64,000 nt of DNA from CAVQAH01 sp963784195 (GTDB lineage Bacteria > Acidobacteriota > Vicinamibacteria > Vicinamibacterales > 2-12-FULL-66-21): contig CAWARA010000009.1 of NCBI GenBank assembly GCA_963784195.1, forward strand, positions 1-64,000. Direction: 5' to 3'. Position 1 is the first letter of the stretch, and every line of letters begins with the position of its first letter. This document shows positions 8,682 to 18,590 of the stretch, piece by piece. The notes under the pieces were generated by a model that was not told the DNA's origin, searched no databases, and saw nothing but the letters and a program-made list of their open reading frames with translations. Position numbers and translations under genes: made by a program.

Positions 8682-10478
8682 TCAATCGCTCTGCGTCTCG
8701 AGCTCGGGGATCGCTGCGCGCTCCAGCGCTATCGCCCGATCCCGAAGATGGTTCATCAGCTCGAGCGGCGTAAAGGGATTGGATCCGCTGCGCGACAGAG
8801 ATGTCATTCCCTGGGGCAGCTCGATGAACATGCGCAGCAGCCGATACAGCTGCCCCTGGTGCGACTGCTCGACGACGAAACCTGTCCGCACGGATGCGAA
8901 GAACTCCTCGTACACCTGTTGGGCGACCGGATACAGCAGTCTCGGTACCATGAGCTTGGCTGGCACGCCGCTGCGCATCGCGAGGGCGAGCGCTTCCCGC
9001 GCCACGCCGGACACGCTGCCCCAGCTCACGATTCCGATTGGCGCGTCGGAGGGCCCATGCGTCTCAAACAGATCCCGACGCGTCGTGAGCGTCGCGAACT
9101 TCCGGCTGCGCTTCTCTGTCATTCTTGCGTGGACGGCACCGCTCGCGGTGGGCGCTCCATTCTCGTTATGCTCGATGCCGGACGCCAGATAGTTGCCGCC
9201 TGGCATTCCAGGCTCGCTGAGTGGGCTGATCCCCGAGTCCGTGATGACGAAGCGCTGATATTTCTCCAGCTCCGGCAATGTTGGCCTCCGCCGTTCGACG
9301 AGCCGGAACGCGGATGTGTCGATCACGTCGACGACTTCCTTTCTCTGGCCGATATCGGCATCGGAGAGCACGATGACGGGTGTTTGATATTCCTCCGCGA
9401 TGTTGAAGGCTTCGACCGTCGTGGCGAACATGTCCCTGACGTCCGTTGCCGCCAGTACCGGGCGGACGACATCGCCGTGCGCGGAGAAGACAGCCTGGAA
9501 GAGGTCCGCTTGCTCGCTCTTGGTCGGAATTCCGGTGGACGGTCCCGCGCGTTGGACGTTCACGCACACGAGGGGCAGTTCGGCGATACTCGCAAGCCCA
9601 AGGACTTCGGTCTTGAGCGACATGCCTGGACCGGATGTCGCGGTCATCGCCTTCTTTCCGGCAAATGAGGCCCCGACGACGGCGGCAACGCCCGCGATCT
9701 CGTCTTCTGCCTGGAACACCACACCGCCGTGCTGCCAGATCTCGCGGCCGAGATACTGCATGATCTCGGTCGACGGTGTGATTGGATAGCCGCCGAAAAA
9801 AGTGCACCCAGCGAAGATCGCCGCAGCGCCGCACATTTCGTTGCCGTCGGTCAGCAGCTTTGGAACGGCGGGAGCGTCAATCGATGTCAGTCGTTTCGCG
9901 GCAGGGAGTGGGTGGTCGGCGGCGTAACGGCGGCCGGCGGCGAACGCCCGCTCGTTTGCCTCGAGCACCGCGGGCCCCTTCTTCGCGAACTTCCGTCTCA
10001 CGCCGCCCAGCAGTGCTTCGGGAGCAACTCCCAGCCACTCTGCCAGCAGACCGAGTACCACCGTGTTTTTCATCTTGTCGGAGCCGGCGTCCTTGGAGAG
10101 GCGGGTGATGGGAGCCGCCACGAGATCACACGAGTGGACTCCTGCGAGCGATATCGCGTCCGGCACAGGCCCACCCTCCGACTCATAGATCATCGTCGTG
10201 CCGGCGCCGACGGGCAGTTCCGAACCGAACCGCAGGAAGTCGTCCCAATTGAGGGCGATTGCGATGTCCAGCGTGCCAGTGACGGCGAACACGTCCTCCG
10301 CGGCGACGCGGAGACGGAACGAGGATTCGCCGCCGCGAATCTGCGGCCCGAAACTCTTCGTCAGAATCGCGTGGTAGCCTGCAAGCGCCGCGGCGGTGAT
10401 CAGCGATTCTCCCGCTGAAATCACGCCGTCTCCACCGGCACCCGCCATACCGATCAACAGGTCATCTGTGGCGGCCAT
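8682..10478 (-). CDS. korA: 2-oxoacid:ferredoxin oxidoreductase, fused gamma-alpha subunit (KorA-like)
   Basis: About 598 residues. The N-terminal 190 form the gamma domain (GMAGAGGDGVISAGE, then SFGPQIRGGESSFR). The alpha ThDP-pyrimidine-binding domain follows with GCTFFGGYPITPSTEIMQ, AEDEIAGVAAVVGASFAG and TATSGPGMSLKTE, then a transketolase C-terminal-like domain. This gamma-alpha fusion is normal for two-subunit enzymes of this family. The start is taken at 10478, where GGAG precedes the ATG. It overlaps the end of the upstream radical SAM gene by 17 bases and is followed closely by korB, so the three genes are probably co-translated. It forms the catalytic complex with KorB in the cytoplasm. 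Confidence 0.9.
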   Translation of the reverse strand: MAATDDLLIGMAGAGGDGVISAGESLITAAALAGYHAILTKSFGPQIRGGESSFRLRVAAEDVFAVTGTLDIAIALNWDDFLRFGSELPVGAGTTMIYESEGGPVPDAISLAGVHSCDLVAAPITRLSKDAGSDKMKNTVVLGLLAEWLGVAPEALLGGVRRKFAKKGPAVLEANERAFAAGRRYAADHPLPAAKRLTSIDAPAVPKLLTDGNEMCGAAAIFAGCTFFGGYPITPSTEIMQYLGREIWQHGGVVFQAEDEIAGVAAVVGASFAGKKAMTATSGPGMSLKTEVLGLASIAELPLVCVNVQRAGPSTGIPTKSEQADLFQAVFSAHGDVVRPVLAATDVRDMFATTVEAFNIAEEYQTPVIVLSDADIGQRKEVVDVIDTSAFRLVERRRPTLPELEKYQRFVITDSGISPLSEPGMPGGNYLASGIEHNENGAPTASGAVHARMTEKRSRKFATLTTRRDLFETHGPSDAPIGIVSWGSVSGVAREALALAMRSGVPAKLMVPRLLYPVAQQVYEEFFASVRTGFVVEQSHQGQLYRLLRMFIELPQGMTSLSRSGSNPFTPLELMNHLRDRAIALERAAIPELETQSD

Positions 10479-11811
10479 TCGGTTCTCCATTGGTGAGCGC
10501 GGCGCCGCCTGGATTGGTCGGCGCGATGCGGGACCTCCACGACTGCAGCTCTGTTTTTCCTGGGTCGTCCTCACGATGCGGCTTGCGGGGGTGCGTACGC
10601 ATTTCGTGGAGAAACACTGGCCGCGCGGCGATTCGCAGCATCCGCCTCCACGCCTCGTAGGCGAAGAAATCCACCGTCCGTGGCGCCAGCAACGCGGCGT
10701 CGTCGGGATTCACGACCAGGCTGACCTCGATGTTCGGCGCCAGACCGATGGGCACGCGGTGACGGCGGCAGGCGTCATACGCGGCAGCCATCACGCGGCG
10801 CATGTCGTCGTACGACGGCGGCGGCCAGTCGGCCATCTGTGACGACACCGTCGGACGAAAGATACAAACGGTCGGAAACGCCCCGAGCGAGGTGATGCGT
10901 TCGATGGCGGCGATCGTGTTGGCAGTCGGCTCGATGCCGGCGATGATTTCGCCGGAGACGGCGCCGCGTGGGAGTCGCGACGCGCAGTACTCCATGGCAT
11001 CGAAGAAAAGCCCCTGGCCGAGCGTTCGCGCTTTTCCAGGGCACACGGTCGCGAACCAGCCAGGATCGAGGAGCTCGAGGCAGAAGGAGAAATGGTTGAC
11101 GCCCATGTCGATCAAACGGTCGTAGCGTGTGAAGTCACGCTCCGGCGTCAGCTGCACACCGACGAGCAGCCCCGCTCCTTCCTTGATGGCGCGCACGAAT
11201 GGCGCGGCAAATTCGAGCCCATGGCCGCCCTGAAACCCGCCGTTCAGATGGACGAACGTGATGTGCGATTCTTCTTTCGCGGCCCAGCACGTTTCAAGCA
11301 CGTCTTCGAATCTCTTGGCCGCGGCCTCGACGCCGCCGACGTTTTGACCGGTTGTACAGAACCGGCAGTTCAGACCGGTCGACCAGAACTCGCAGATCGG
11401 GTTGATGTAGATGCCGAGGTACGTGCCCTGAAGTACACCGATCTGTGACATCGGGACTGCGAACGATGTCAATCTGCGGTACCAGTTCGGTTCGCGTGGG
11501 ATATCGACCGCATATCTGCAGCCGGTACGGCGATCGAGGATTTCGTAGGCGCCCGGCTGGCCCTCGAGCACATACGGCGACGTCTGGACGAATGGCTCGA
11601 CGACCGGCGCGTTCATCCAGATGGCGGGCTTGAGCCACGACCCGGTGGGGATGGTCAGTTCTAGCCCGGAACCGAGCCCCGCACGCGTCCGACGGATCCC
11701 TCGTGCACCCTCGAGCGACACCTCGCCGGGCACGCGGAGCCCGCGGCAGAAAAGGTCGATCTCGAGTTCGCAGGCGTTCAGTGGCACGCGCCTCACGTGC
11801 GCAACCTGCAT
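10462..11811 (-). CDS. Radical SAM protein with unusual CX8CX2C motif, 449 aa
   Basis: A Cys cluster at about residues 139-151 reads ICEFWSTGLNCRFCTTG: C, eight residues, C, two residues, C, the last two cysteines being spaced as in radical SAM enzymes but the first being far away. A TIM-barrel-like region follows with HLNGGFQGG, a VGVQLTPE strand, HFSFCLELLDP and SGEIIAGIEPT. Such features fit radical SAM, but I do not recognise the exact subfamily or its substrate. It is the first gene of an operon with the 2-oxoacid:ferredoxin oxidoreductase and overlaps korA, suggesting that ferredoxin reduced by that enzyme could feed it, or that it matures or modifies the enzyme. That link is inference. 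Confidence 0.75.
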   Translation of the reverse strand: MQVAHVRRVPLNACELEIDLFCRGLRVPGEVSLEGARGIRRTRAGLGSGLELTIPTGSWLKPAIWMNAPVVEPFVQTSPYVLEGQPGAYEILDRRTGCRYAVDIPREPNWYRRLTSFAVPMSQIGVLQGTYLGIYINPICEFWSTGLNCRFCTTGQNVGGVEAAAKRFEDVLETCWAAKEESHITFVHLNGGFQGGHGLEFAAPFVRAIKEGAGLLVGVQLTPERDFTRYDRLIDMGVNHFSFCLELLDPGWFATVCPGKARTLGQGLFFDAMEYCASRLPRGAVSGEIIAGIEPTANTIAAIERITSLGAFPTVCIFRPTVSSQMADWPPPSYDDMRRVMAAAYDACRRHRVPIGLAPNIEVSLVVNPDDAALLAPRTVDFFAYEAWRRMLRIAARPVFLHEMRTHPRKPHREDDPGKTELQSWRSRIAPTNPGGAALTNGEPNGRHR

Positions 11812-11949
11812 GCCACGCCTGGGTCAGCGTTCTCTCCTATGCTTTTCGCGCCTACGCTCCAGAAGCTTGGTGGGGTGCGCGCTAATAGCCGCCATGACCG
11901 GTGGGGGTTTTTCCGCAGGATGGGGGAATTTTCGCGAGGCTCGGTGTGA

Positions 11950-12240
11950 ATGCGACGCTATGAAGTTCGCCCATTTCTCTCGCTGGTCGTGTTCGCATGT
12001 CTGGCCGCGCCAGCTGCCGAGAACTCCCCGTTGTGGCTGCGGTATCCGGCCATTTCGCCCGACGGCCAGACCCTGCTCTTCGTATACAAGGGTGACATCT
12101 GGTCGGTGCCGGCGGCGGGCGGCCATGCGATTCCGCTGACCGTCAGCGAGTCGTACGAATTCGCACCGGTGCGGAGCCACGATGGGAAGTCCGTGGCGTT
12201 CGCCTACGACCGGTATGGCAATTTCGATGTGTCCGCGAGG
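11950..12240 (+). pseudogene. 5' fragment of a tricorn-type protease gene
   Basis: The stretch from about 11950 to 12235 is close in DNA and protein to the first 285 bases of the complete protease gene at 35375. Examples are PLWLRYPAISPDGQ, YKGDIWSVPAAGGHAIPLT and SHDGKSVAFA-DRYGNFDV. The intact gene's start region (GCGACGCTATGAA) is also recognisable, but the signal-peptide part is shifted by one base. After FDV the similarity stops abruptly and unrelated sequence leads into the next permease gene. It is a truncated duplicate with no protease domain. Confidence 0.8.
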
Positions 12241-12383
12241 CCTCGAACGGCGCCGACTGTCAGCAATCGCCAGCGGCGAGGTCTTTGCACTCGCCTCGTC
12301 TCGATGGCCTGCCGCTTCGGACGGAGTCGCCGGTCCAACGACACCCGCCATCAGATCGTCGCGAGTGGCAAGAGGGCTTGGCA

Positions 12384-14826
12384 ATGAAGCACGTATCCGG
12401 CTCGATCAGGATGCTCGTGCGGCAGCCCCGCTACACTCTCCTGGCTGTTCTCACCCTTGCGGCGGGCATCGGCGTCAACAGTGCGATGTTCGGCCTTCTC
12501 GACGCGGTGTACTTCCGTCCGCTGCCGATTGCCGATCCGGCCGCGCTGGTCGATGTGACGCTCGACTGGCCAGGTAACCGGTTCGGCACACTGTCCTACG
12601 AGGAGTTCCGAGATATCGAGCGCACCTCCACCACGTTCGCAGACGTGATGGCGATCGGCCAGCGCGGCGTCACGTGGAACCGCAACGGCGAGACGGAATC
12701 CCTGCTCATCCACTACGTGTCGGGACGATATTTCCCGTCCCTCGGCATTGCGATGCATCTGGGCCGTGGATTCACGCAGACCGACGATGATCCCGGCGCG
12801 AACAACCCGCAGGTCGTCATCAATCACTACCTGTGGCGGGAGCGTCTCGGCGCGCCCCCCGACATCATCGGCCGGACGATTCAGTTGAACAACACGCCTT
12901 TCACCGTGATTGGCGTCACGGCCCGCGGATTTGTCGGCCTCGAGCGTACCGTGCGCACCGACGTGTGGGTCACGACGGCGCAGGCCCCGCTCGTCGTCCC
13001 CGGCTTGCGCGACGAACTCGCGGATCGCCGCCACCGGTGGTTCAGCGTCATTGGACGGTTGAAAGGCGGAGTCGATATCCGTCGGGCCAGCGCCGAACTT
13101 GACCTGCTGCTCGCCAGATGGCGCGGCAGCGAATCCGGTGCCGTCCCGGATTATGCGAATGCGCGGCTGGTTGCAGTGCGACAACAGGACACGCTCCGCC
13201 AGCAGACGAAGCAGGGAGGGGTGTTTCTCGCGCTGGTCGGCCTCGTGCTGTTCATCGCGTGCGCGAACGTTGCCAACCTGACGCTGGCGCGGAGCGAGGG
13301 GCGCCGCCGCGAAATGTCCGTGCGCGCAGCGCTCGGGGCGAGCCGTCTCGATCTGGTCGGCCAGATGTTCCGTGAGAGCGCCATCGTCGCAACCGCTGGC
13401 GCGGCGGCCGGGATCCTGATTGCGACCTGGGTCATTCGGATCTTCCCGGCGCTGCTGCCTCCTGGCACTTCGTCGATCATGCTCGATATTCGGCTGGACG
13501 AACGTCTGTTTGCGTTTACCGCGCTGCTCGCCACCCTGTCAGCCGCGCTGGTCGGTGCGGGTGCGGCATGGCGAGCGTCGCGCGTGGACATATCGAGCGG
13601 CCTGAAGGCGCAATCAACGACGACAACCGGCGGTAGCCGTGGCCTGTCGATGCGCGACGTGCTCGTGGTTGGGGAGATCGCGCTCAGCGGCGTGATCATC
13701 ATTACCGCGGGTCTGCTGGTGCGGACTTTGGCGCACAGCCTGACCCTGAGTCCCGGCTTCGACACCGGCAAGAACGTCTCGACGTTCTACGTCGTGCCCG
13801 GCCTGAAAGGCTACGACCCCGCCGGCACGACGCGCTTCTTCGACGAGAGTCGTCGCGCGGTCGGCGAGCTCGCCGGCGTCAAGCGCGCGAGCTACGCGAT
13901 CCGGCTGCCGGCTCAGGGCAATGAAGCCGGATGGTCCGCGTCATTCGCTATCCCTGGCCACGAGCCGCCGCCCGGACGCGAGGCGTTCGAGATCCGCTAC
14001 ACGATGGTTGGACCGGACTATTTCGAAGTGATGGGCACTCGGATTCTGACGGGACGCGGCATTGTCGACAGTGACCGGGCGGATAGCGCGCCCGTTGCGG
14101 TCATCAGCGAGTCGATGGCACGCCGCTTCTGGTCCGGCGAGAGCCCGCTCGGCCGCCAGATCCGGATGGGGAGACGACGGCCAATCGATCGCGAGATCGT
14201 AGGAGTGGCCGAGGACATCCGGATCGGCGGGCTGTACGAACCGCCCGAGATGTACGTCTACGTGCCGTACTCGCAGAACCCGCAGGAATTCGGGCTGTTG
14301 CTCGTGGAGGCAGAAGGCGATCTCTTGATCGACCGTGAGCGCCGTCAAGCACCGAGTGGCCGCGATCGACCCGGCGCTGCCGATCCTGACCGTCAGCTCG
14401 TTCGCCGACCACAGGGACCGGCTACTCTTCGACGGACGCCGGAATGCGTGGGTCGCGGTCGCGGTTGCGTTGCTGGCCATGACGCTCGGGATGGTCGGTG
14501 TCCACGGCGTGGTGTCGCTGGTGGCCGCACGGCGATCGAAGGAGATCGGGATCCGGATGATCCTCGGCGCCAGGCGCGCCGAGCTGCTTCGGATGTTGCT
14601 CGCCGGCGGCGTCCGGCTTACGCTGGCGGGAGCGGCGTTGGGCGTCGCCGGCGGCGGCGCAGCCGGGCAACTGCTTGCAAGCCAGCTGCACGGCATCGAT
14701 CCGGTTGACCCCATGAGCTTCGCCGCCGGTACCCTGCTCTCCGTGACGGTCGCGCTCGCCGCGAGTTTCATCCCCGTCTGGCGGGCCATGCGCGTGGATC
14801 CGGCGGTCGCCCTTCGCGACGAGTAG
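12384..14826 (+). CDS. MacB/FtsX-type permease (ADOP family), one frameshift
   Basis: The ATG at 12384 begins MKHVSGSIRMLVRQPRYTLL, the typical N-terminus. Helix 1 (LLAVLTLAAGIGVNSAMFGL), a periplasmic domain, and central helices with ACANVANLTLARSEGRRREM follow in one frame to about 14320. The C-terminal part (KHRVAAIDPALPILTVSSF and helices with RRSKEIGIRMILGARRAELL) continues in the next frame to 14826. The shift falls at about 14318-14336. The combined length of about 813 residues is normal. It directly follows the tricorn fragment, as if inserted into or recombined with that locus. The next gene is the SelW-like gene 76 bases downstream. Confidence 0.82.
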
Positions 14827-14902
14827 AGCTGCGTTCCAGTTTCACGCGTACGTGACACTGTACGAGGATCATGAGCTTTCGACGGTAATCGCGCGCGAAC
14901 CT

Positions 14903-15148
14903 ATGGCTCGTATCTGCATCCGGTATTGCGCGTACTGAATCTCCGGGCTGCACGCCGTCCGTGTGGCGGCGCGTCTTCGTCGGGAGCTGCAGACGGACGT
15001 CGACACGATCCACGGGCGTTATGGAGAGTTCAAGGTACTGGTCGATGGGGAAACCGTAGTGGATGCGGGTGCACTGGCTGTCGTGGGCGTCCTTCCGACA
15101 GGCAAAACAATCGTCGACGCCGTACGCGCCAGAATGACCGGACACTGA
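14903..15148 (+). CDS. Candidate SelW/Rdx-family selenoprotein with in-frame UGA (Sec), 81 aa
   Basis: Reading through the TGA at 14936-14938 gives an 81-residue protein that looks complete: MARICIRYCAYU, then a helix with AVRVAARLRREL, then GRYGEFKVLVDGETVV and LPTGKTIVDAVRARM. This matches the small thioredoxin-like Rdx (SelW/SelT/SelH) family in length, in strand-helix-strand order and in the G-x-FxVxVDGxxV region. The UGA falls exactly at the second position of the CxxU redox motif (C9, U12), where family members have Sec or Cys. A hairpin follows the UGA at the spacing of bacterial SECIS elements. The ATG at 14903 has no clear Shine-Dalgarno. Alternatives: a Cys-to-stop mutation in a dead gene, or coincidence. 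No selenium-incorporation genes are in the window. Confidence 0.6.
14947..14967 (+). promoter_or_regulatory. SECIS-like hairpin just after the in-frame UGA
   Basis: GCTGCACG (14947-14954) pairs with CGTGTGGC (14960-14967): eight consecutive pairs, two of them G-U in RNA, around loop CCGTC. The stem begins 8 bases after the UGA and the apical loop about 16 bases after it, within the range known for bacterial SECIS elements. If the closing G-C pair opens, the loop begins with G, as the bacterial consensus prefers. Pairing was done by eye; no folding energy was computed. Confidence 0.45.
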
Positions 15149-15333
15149 CGGGCCTCCCCAGGACTTGAACCGAGGCCGCTCGGACAAGTCTCGGAGGACT
15201 TCGTGATGCACCTCGCACCGCGTCTTGACCAAGCGGTGGTTGATTAATGGTCTTGCGGCCGGGCTCCTGGCGGCAATCATCGCGGCGCTTGCCGTGTGGT
15301 TGCGGAGCTGAGTCGAGCGCGGCGCGGTCGTCT

Positions 15334-15399
15334 CGTCTCCTCTTGACATCCCACATGAGCCACCCTATACTCCTCTAGCCATCCCACAGGGGAGTACAC
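15334..15399 (+). promoter_or_regulatory. padR promoter with palindromic operator
   Basis: TTGACA (15343-15348) and TATACT (15366-15371) are separated by exactly 17 bases, a near-consensus housekeeping promoter. TACTCC (15368-15373) and GGAGTA (15391-15396) form an inverted repeat that overlaps the -10 box and the Shine-Dalgarno AGGGGAG, a likely site for autoregulation by PadR. A near-identical copy without its gene is at 7737-7803. Confidence 0.75.
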
Positions 15400-15738
15400 A
15401 TGGTGGAACCTCGGTCGGCCATCCTCCAGGGCACGCTCGATCTCATGGTCCTCAAGACGCTGGAGCAGATGGGTCCGCTGCACGGCTACGGCATCGCTCG
15501 CCGGATCGAGCAGGTCGGAGAGCAGGCGGTCATCGTCAATCAGGGGACGATTTATCTGTGCCTCGTGCGGCTCCTGCAGAAGCGCTGGATCTCCGCCAAG
15601 TGGGGGACATCCGAGAACAACCGCAAGGCAAAGTTCTACGCGATTACCAAAGCCGGACGCGCGCAGCTCAAAGCCGAGACCGAGAACTGGGAACGCATCT
15701 CCGGGGTCATCGGCCGCGTGCTGCAGCCCGAAAGCTGA
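15400..15738 (+). CDS. PadR-family transcriptional regulator, 112 aa
   Basis: This is a small winged-helix repressor. ILQGTLDLMVLKTLEQMGPLHGYGIARRIEQ is the canonical PadR helix 1/HTH segment (the full stretch covers residues 8-38). GTIYLCLVRLLQKRWI is the recognition helix and wing, and the C-terminal helix is used for dimerisation. The usual family motif is QGTLYPAL; here it is QGTIYLCL. It is followed 3 bases later by an ADOP permease, the standard PadR-ADOP pair of Acidobacteriota, and is preceded by a promoter with an overlapping palindrome, so autorepression is likely. The ligand is unknown. Confidence 0.92.
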   Translation: MVEPRSAILQGTLDLMVLKTLEQMGPLHGYGIARRIEQVGEQAVIVNQGTIYLCLVRLLQKRWISAKWGTSENNRKAKFYAITKAGRAQLKAETENWERISGVIGRVLQPES

Positions 15739-15741
15739 CGC

Positions 15742-18411
15742 ATGCGCGCGCTGTTCTATACGGTCGTCGCCCGGATCCGCGACTTCCTTCGTCCTGCCGC
15801 CGGCGATGCCGATTTCGACCAGGAGCTGGAACTGCATCTGGCGATGGCGGAGGAGGACAAGGTCCGCCGCGGCATGAGTCCGGAACAGGCGCGCCGAGAG
15901 GCGCGGCTGGAACTGGGTGGAGTGGCGCAGCTGCGCGAAGCGGCCCGTGCGGCGCGGGGCCTGCCGTGGATTGAAACGTTCTGGCTGGACGCCAAGCTCG
16001 GTCTGCGCATGCTGCGCCGATCGTGGGGGCTGACGCTGGTCGGAGGACTGGCGATGGCGGTCACCATCGGGCTTGGCGCCTCGATGTTCACCATCTGGGA
16101 TACGTTCGCCGGGACCAGGCTGCCGTTGGATGAGGGCGATCGTGTCGTCGCGATCCAGCCATTCGACAAAGCCGCTCAACGCGTTCACCGCGCGACGCCG
16201 CTTCCGGACTTCAGGCGATGGCGCGAGTCGCTGAAATCGGTCGAGCACGTCAGCGCGATGCGCCCGATCGTCCCGGCGGTGATCGCGCGCGACGGCGCCG
16301 ACGATTCTGTGGCCGCGGCCGAGATGACCGCCTCCGGCTTCCAGCTCGCGCGCGTCCAGCCACTGCTGGGACGACCACTGATGGAAGAAGACGAGCGCGA
16401 GGGCGCCGAACCGGTCGCCGTGATCGGCTATCAGCTCTGGCGAGAGGGGTTTTCATCCGACCCCGCCGTCCTCGGACAACGCATCCAGATCGGCGACACA
16501 CCGCACATCGTCGTCGGCGTGATGCCCGCGGGGTTCCGGTTTCCGGTGAACCAGCGGCTCTGGATGCCGCTTCGAACCAATCCTCTTGGTGAGGTGCGTC
16601 CCGGAATCACAGACGTCTTCGTCTTTGCGCGCCTCGTTCCTGGAGCGACGCTGGAACGCGCGCAGGCTGAAGTCACGACGTTCGGTCTGTTGCCGCGACG
16701 ATACCGCCGCCGGAACGACCGCACAGCTCGAACCGCGCGTCGTGCCATACGCCGCCGGCCTTTTCCCGAGGTCACAGCAACAGCTGGCTGGCCGGTGTCA
16801 TCTTTCTGCTGGGTGCTCTCCTTCTGATACCTCCGTGCGCGAACATCGCGATCCTGGTGTACGCGCGGACCGTCACGAGACGGGATGAGTTCGCCGTTCG
16901 GACTGCGTTGGGCGCCAGCCGGGGGCGCATCGTGATGCAGTTGTTCGTCGAGGTGCTCGTGCTCGCGGCAGGGGCCGGGCATCGCCGGGCTCCTCCTCGC
17001 GCGCCAGTTCAGCGGCCGGTTGGCCGGGATGGTCATGCCGACGATGGGTCCCGAAATCTGCCGTACTGGATGGACTTCAAGCCGTCGTTGGCAACGGTCC
17101 TCTGCGTCGCGGGTCTCAGCGTGCTTGCCGCCGCGATTGCGGGTGCCGTGCCGGCGTTTCGCGTCACCGGACGATGGCGGCGAGCGGGTTTCGTCGGGTT
17201 GGGCAATCGAAGTGCGGGCGCTCGTCTGGGGAAGACGTGGACGGCACTGCTGGCCACGCAGGTCGCGCTGTCGCTGGCGATCCTGCCATCGGCCATGGAA
17301 ATGCTGTGGGGAATCTTCCGGCCGACGATCGTCGGGCCAGGACTGCCTGTCGAGGAGTTCTTGACGGCCTCGCTCGTCATGGAGGGCGACTCGTCTCGCT
17401 TCGAACACCTCAGAATCGAAACGGTGAGACAGCTGACGTCCGAGGCCGGCATTTCCGGCGTGACGGTGTCAGCGGTCGCGCTCTTCGATGAGCCCTACGC
17501 TGAGATCGAGGTGGAGGGGAGCGAGGGGCACGATGCGGAGGCACACTTCAACTCGGTAGACGACAAGTTCTTCGAGGTCTTCGGCGTGCGCTTTCTCGCT
17601 GGGCGCAGTTTTGACGCGAGCGACTTCGGGCCGGGGCGTACGCCGGTGATCGTCAATCGATCGTTCGTCACACAAGTCCTCGGTGAGACGAACGCGCTGG
17701 GCCGCCGCATCCGGCGTACCGCGAGCCGAGAATCCGCACCGCGCAGCGCGAGACTGCACGTGTCCGCCGTAGACGGCGCCGCAGCCGGATGGCATGAAAT
17801 CGTTGGCGTCGTCGAGGATTTCCCGAGGGGTAACGATGACCCCACGATGTTCCACCCGATGACGAGGGCACCTCACCCGGTGAGTCTGACGATTCGCGCG
17901 CCATCCGGCATTCGTCCGTCGGCAGGCCGGCTTCGTGAGCGTCGCCAGCGGGCTCGACCCGCAGCTTCGCGTAGGACGTCTGCGATCGCTCGACGAGATG
18001 TACTGGCAGCGGCGGTCATTCGACCACATGTTTGGCTTCATGCTGGGCGCGGCGACGATGATCGTGCTCCTCTTCTCGATGGCCGGCATCTACACCCTCA
18101 TGGCCTTCATCGTCGCTCAGCGGTGGCGTGAGATCGGCGTGCGGGCGGCGCTGGGCGCACAGCCGCGACAGCTGCTTATCGGCATCTTCGGCCGGGCGGC
18201 CGTTCCGCTTCTCATCGGAGCGATGGCCGGATGTGCCATAGCGCTCCGTCTTCATTCTTACTTGCCGATCGCCGAGGCCGGTGGACGGAGTATTCCGGGC
18301 ATCGTCCCTGCGTCGGCCGCATTGATGATCGTGATCGGTCTGCTTGCGGTGGCCGGACCCGCGCGGCGCGCCATTCGCATCGACCCGACTGAGGCGCTGC
18401 GGGTCAGTTAA
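15742..18411 (+). pseudogene. ADOP permease paired with PadR, several frameshifts
   Basis: This copy has the full ADOP layout. The N-terminal cytoplasmic segment (DFDQELELHLAMAEEDKVRRG, residues 26-46) precedes helix 1. The first frame runs to about 16680. A second frame covers LEPRVVPYAAGLFP to about 16800. A third begins with ANIAILVYARTVTRRDEFAV and runs, with a further disturbance near 16980-17060, through RSFVTQVLGE to about 17910. The last frame from 17935 gives the C-terminal helices with RWREIGVRAALGA and ends at 18411. At least three, probably four, frame changes separate conserved pieces. It is either a real pseudogene or a gene with repeated indel errors. Co-transcribed with padR. 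Confidence 0.75.
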
Positions 18412-18590
18412 GGGGTCCACAGATATCGCTCGAACCTGCGCGCGGGTTCTTCCTCGTCGAACTCGATCACCACGAGCTTTCTCCACGGCCCGCGCTGTGG
18501 GGTGTGAAGTGAAAGGCCCGAATTGTGCGCCTCGAGCCTTGCGGTGGGATCAGCCGTCACGCCGACGTAGTACTGAGGCTGCCGCGTTAT
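18408..18590 (-). pseudogene. Fragment of a GIY-YIG nuclease-domain protein
   Basis: The minus strand encodes QYYVGVTADPTARLEAHNSG, PWRKLVVIEF and ARRFERYL, the middle of small UvrC-like GIY-YIG proteins, in which YVG(V/L)T, AHN and FERYL are the usual landmarks. The expected N-terminal strand is lost, and the C-terminal SGSGRAFAKRH-type end is replaced by WTP and a stop right at the end of the permease gene. It therefore looks truncated on both sides. It cannot be excluded that a frameshift hides the N-terminus. Confidence 0.55.

Noticed and set aside
15206..15311. Possible tiny membrane protein (hydrophobic stretch LAAGLLAAIIAALAVWL)
   Set aside because: An ATG with GGAGG at 15206 opens a reading that stops after 13 codons, and the hydrophobic part lies in another frame without a good start. 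Could be real with a frame break, but unsupported.
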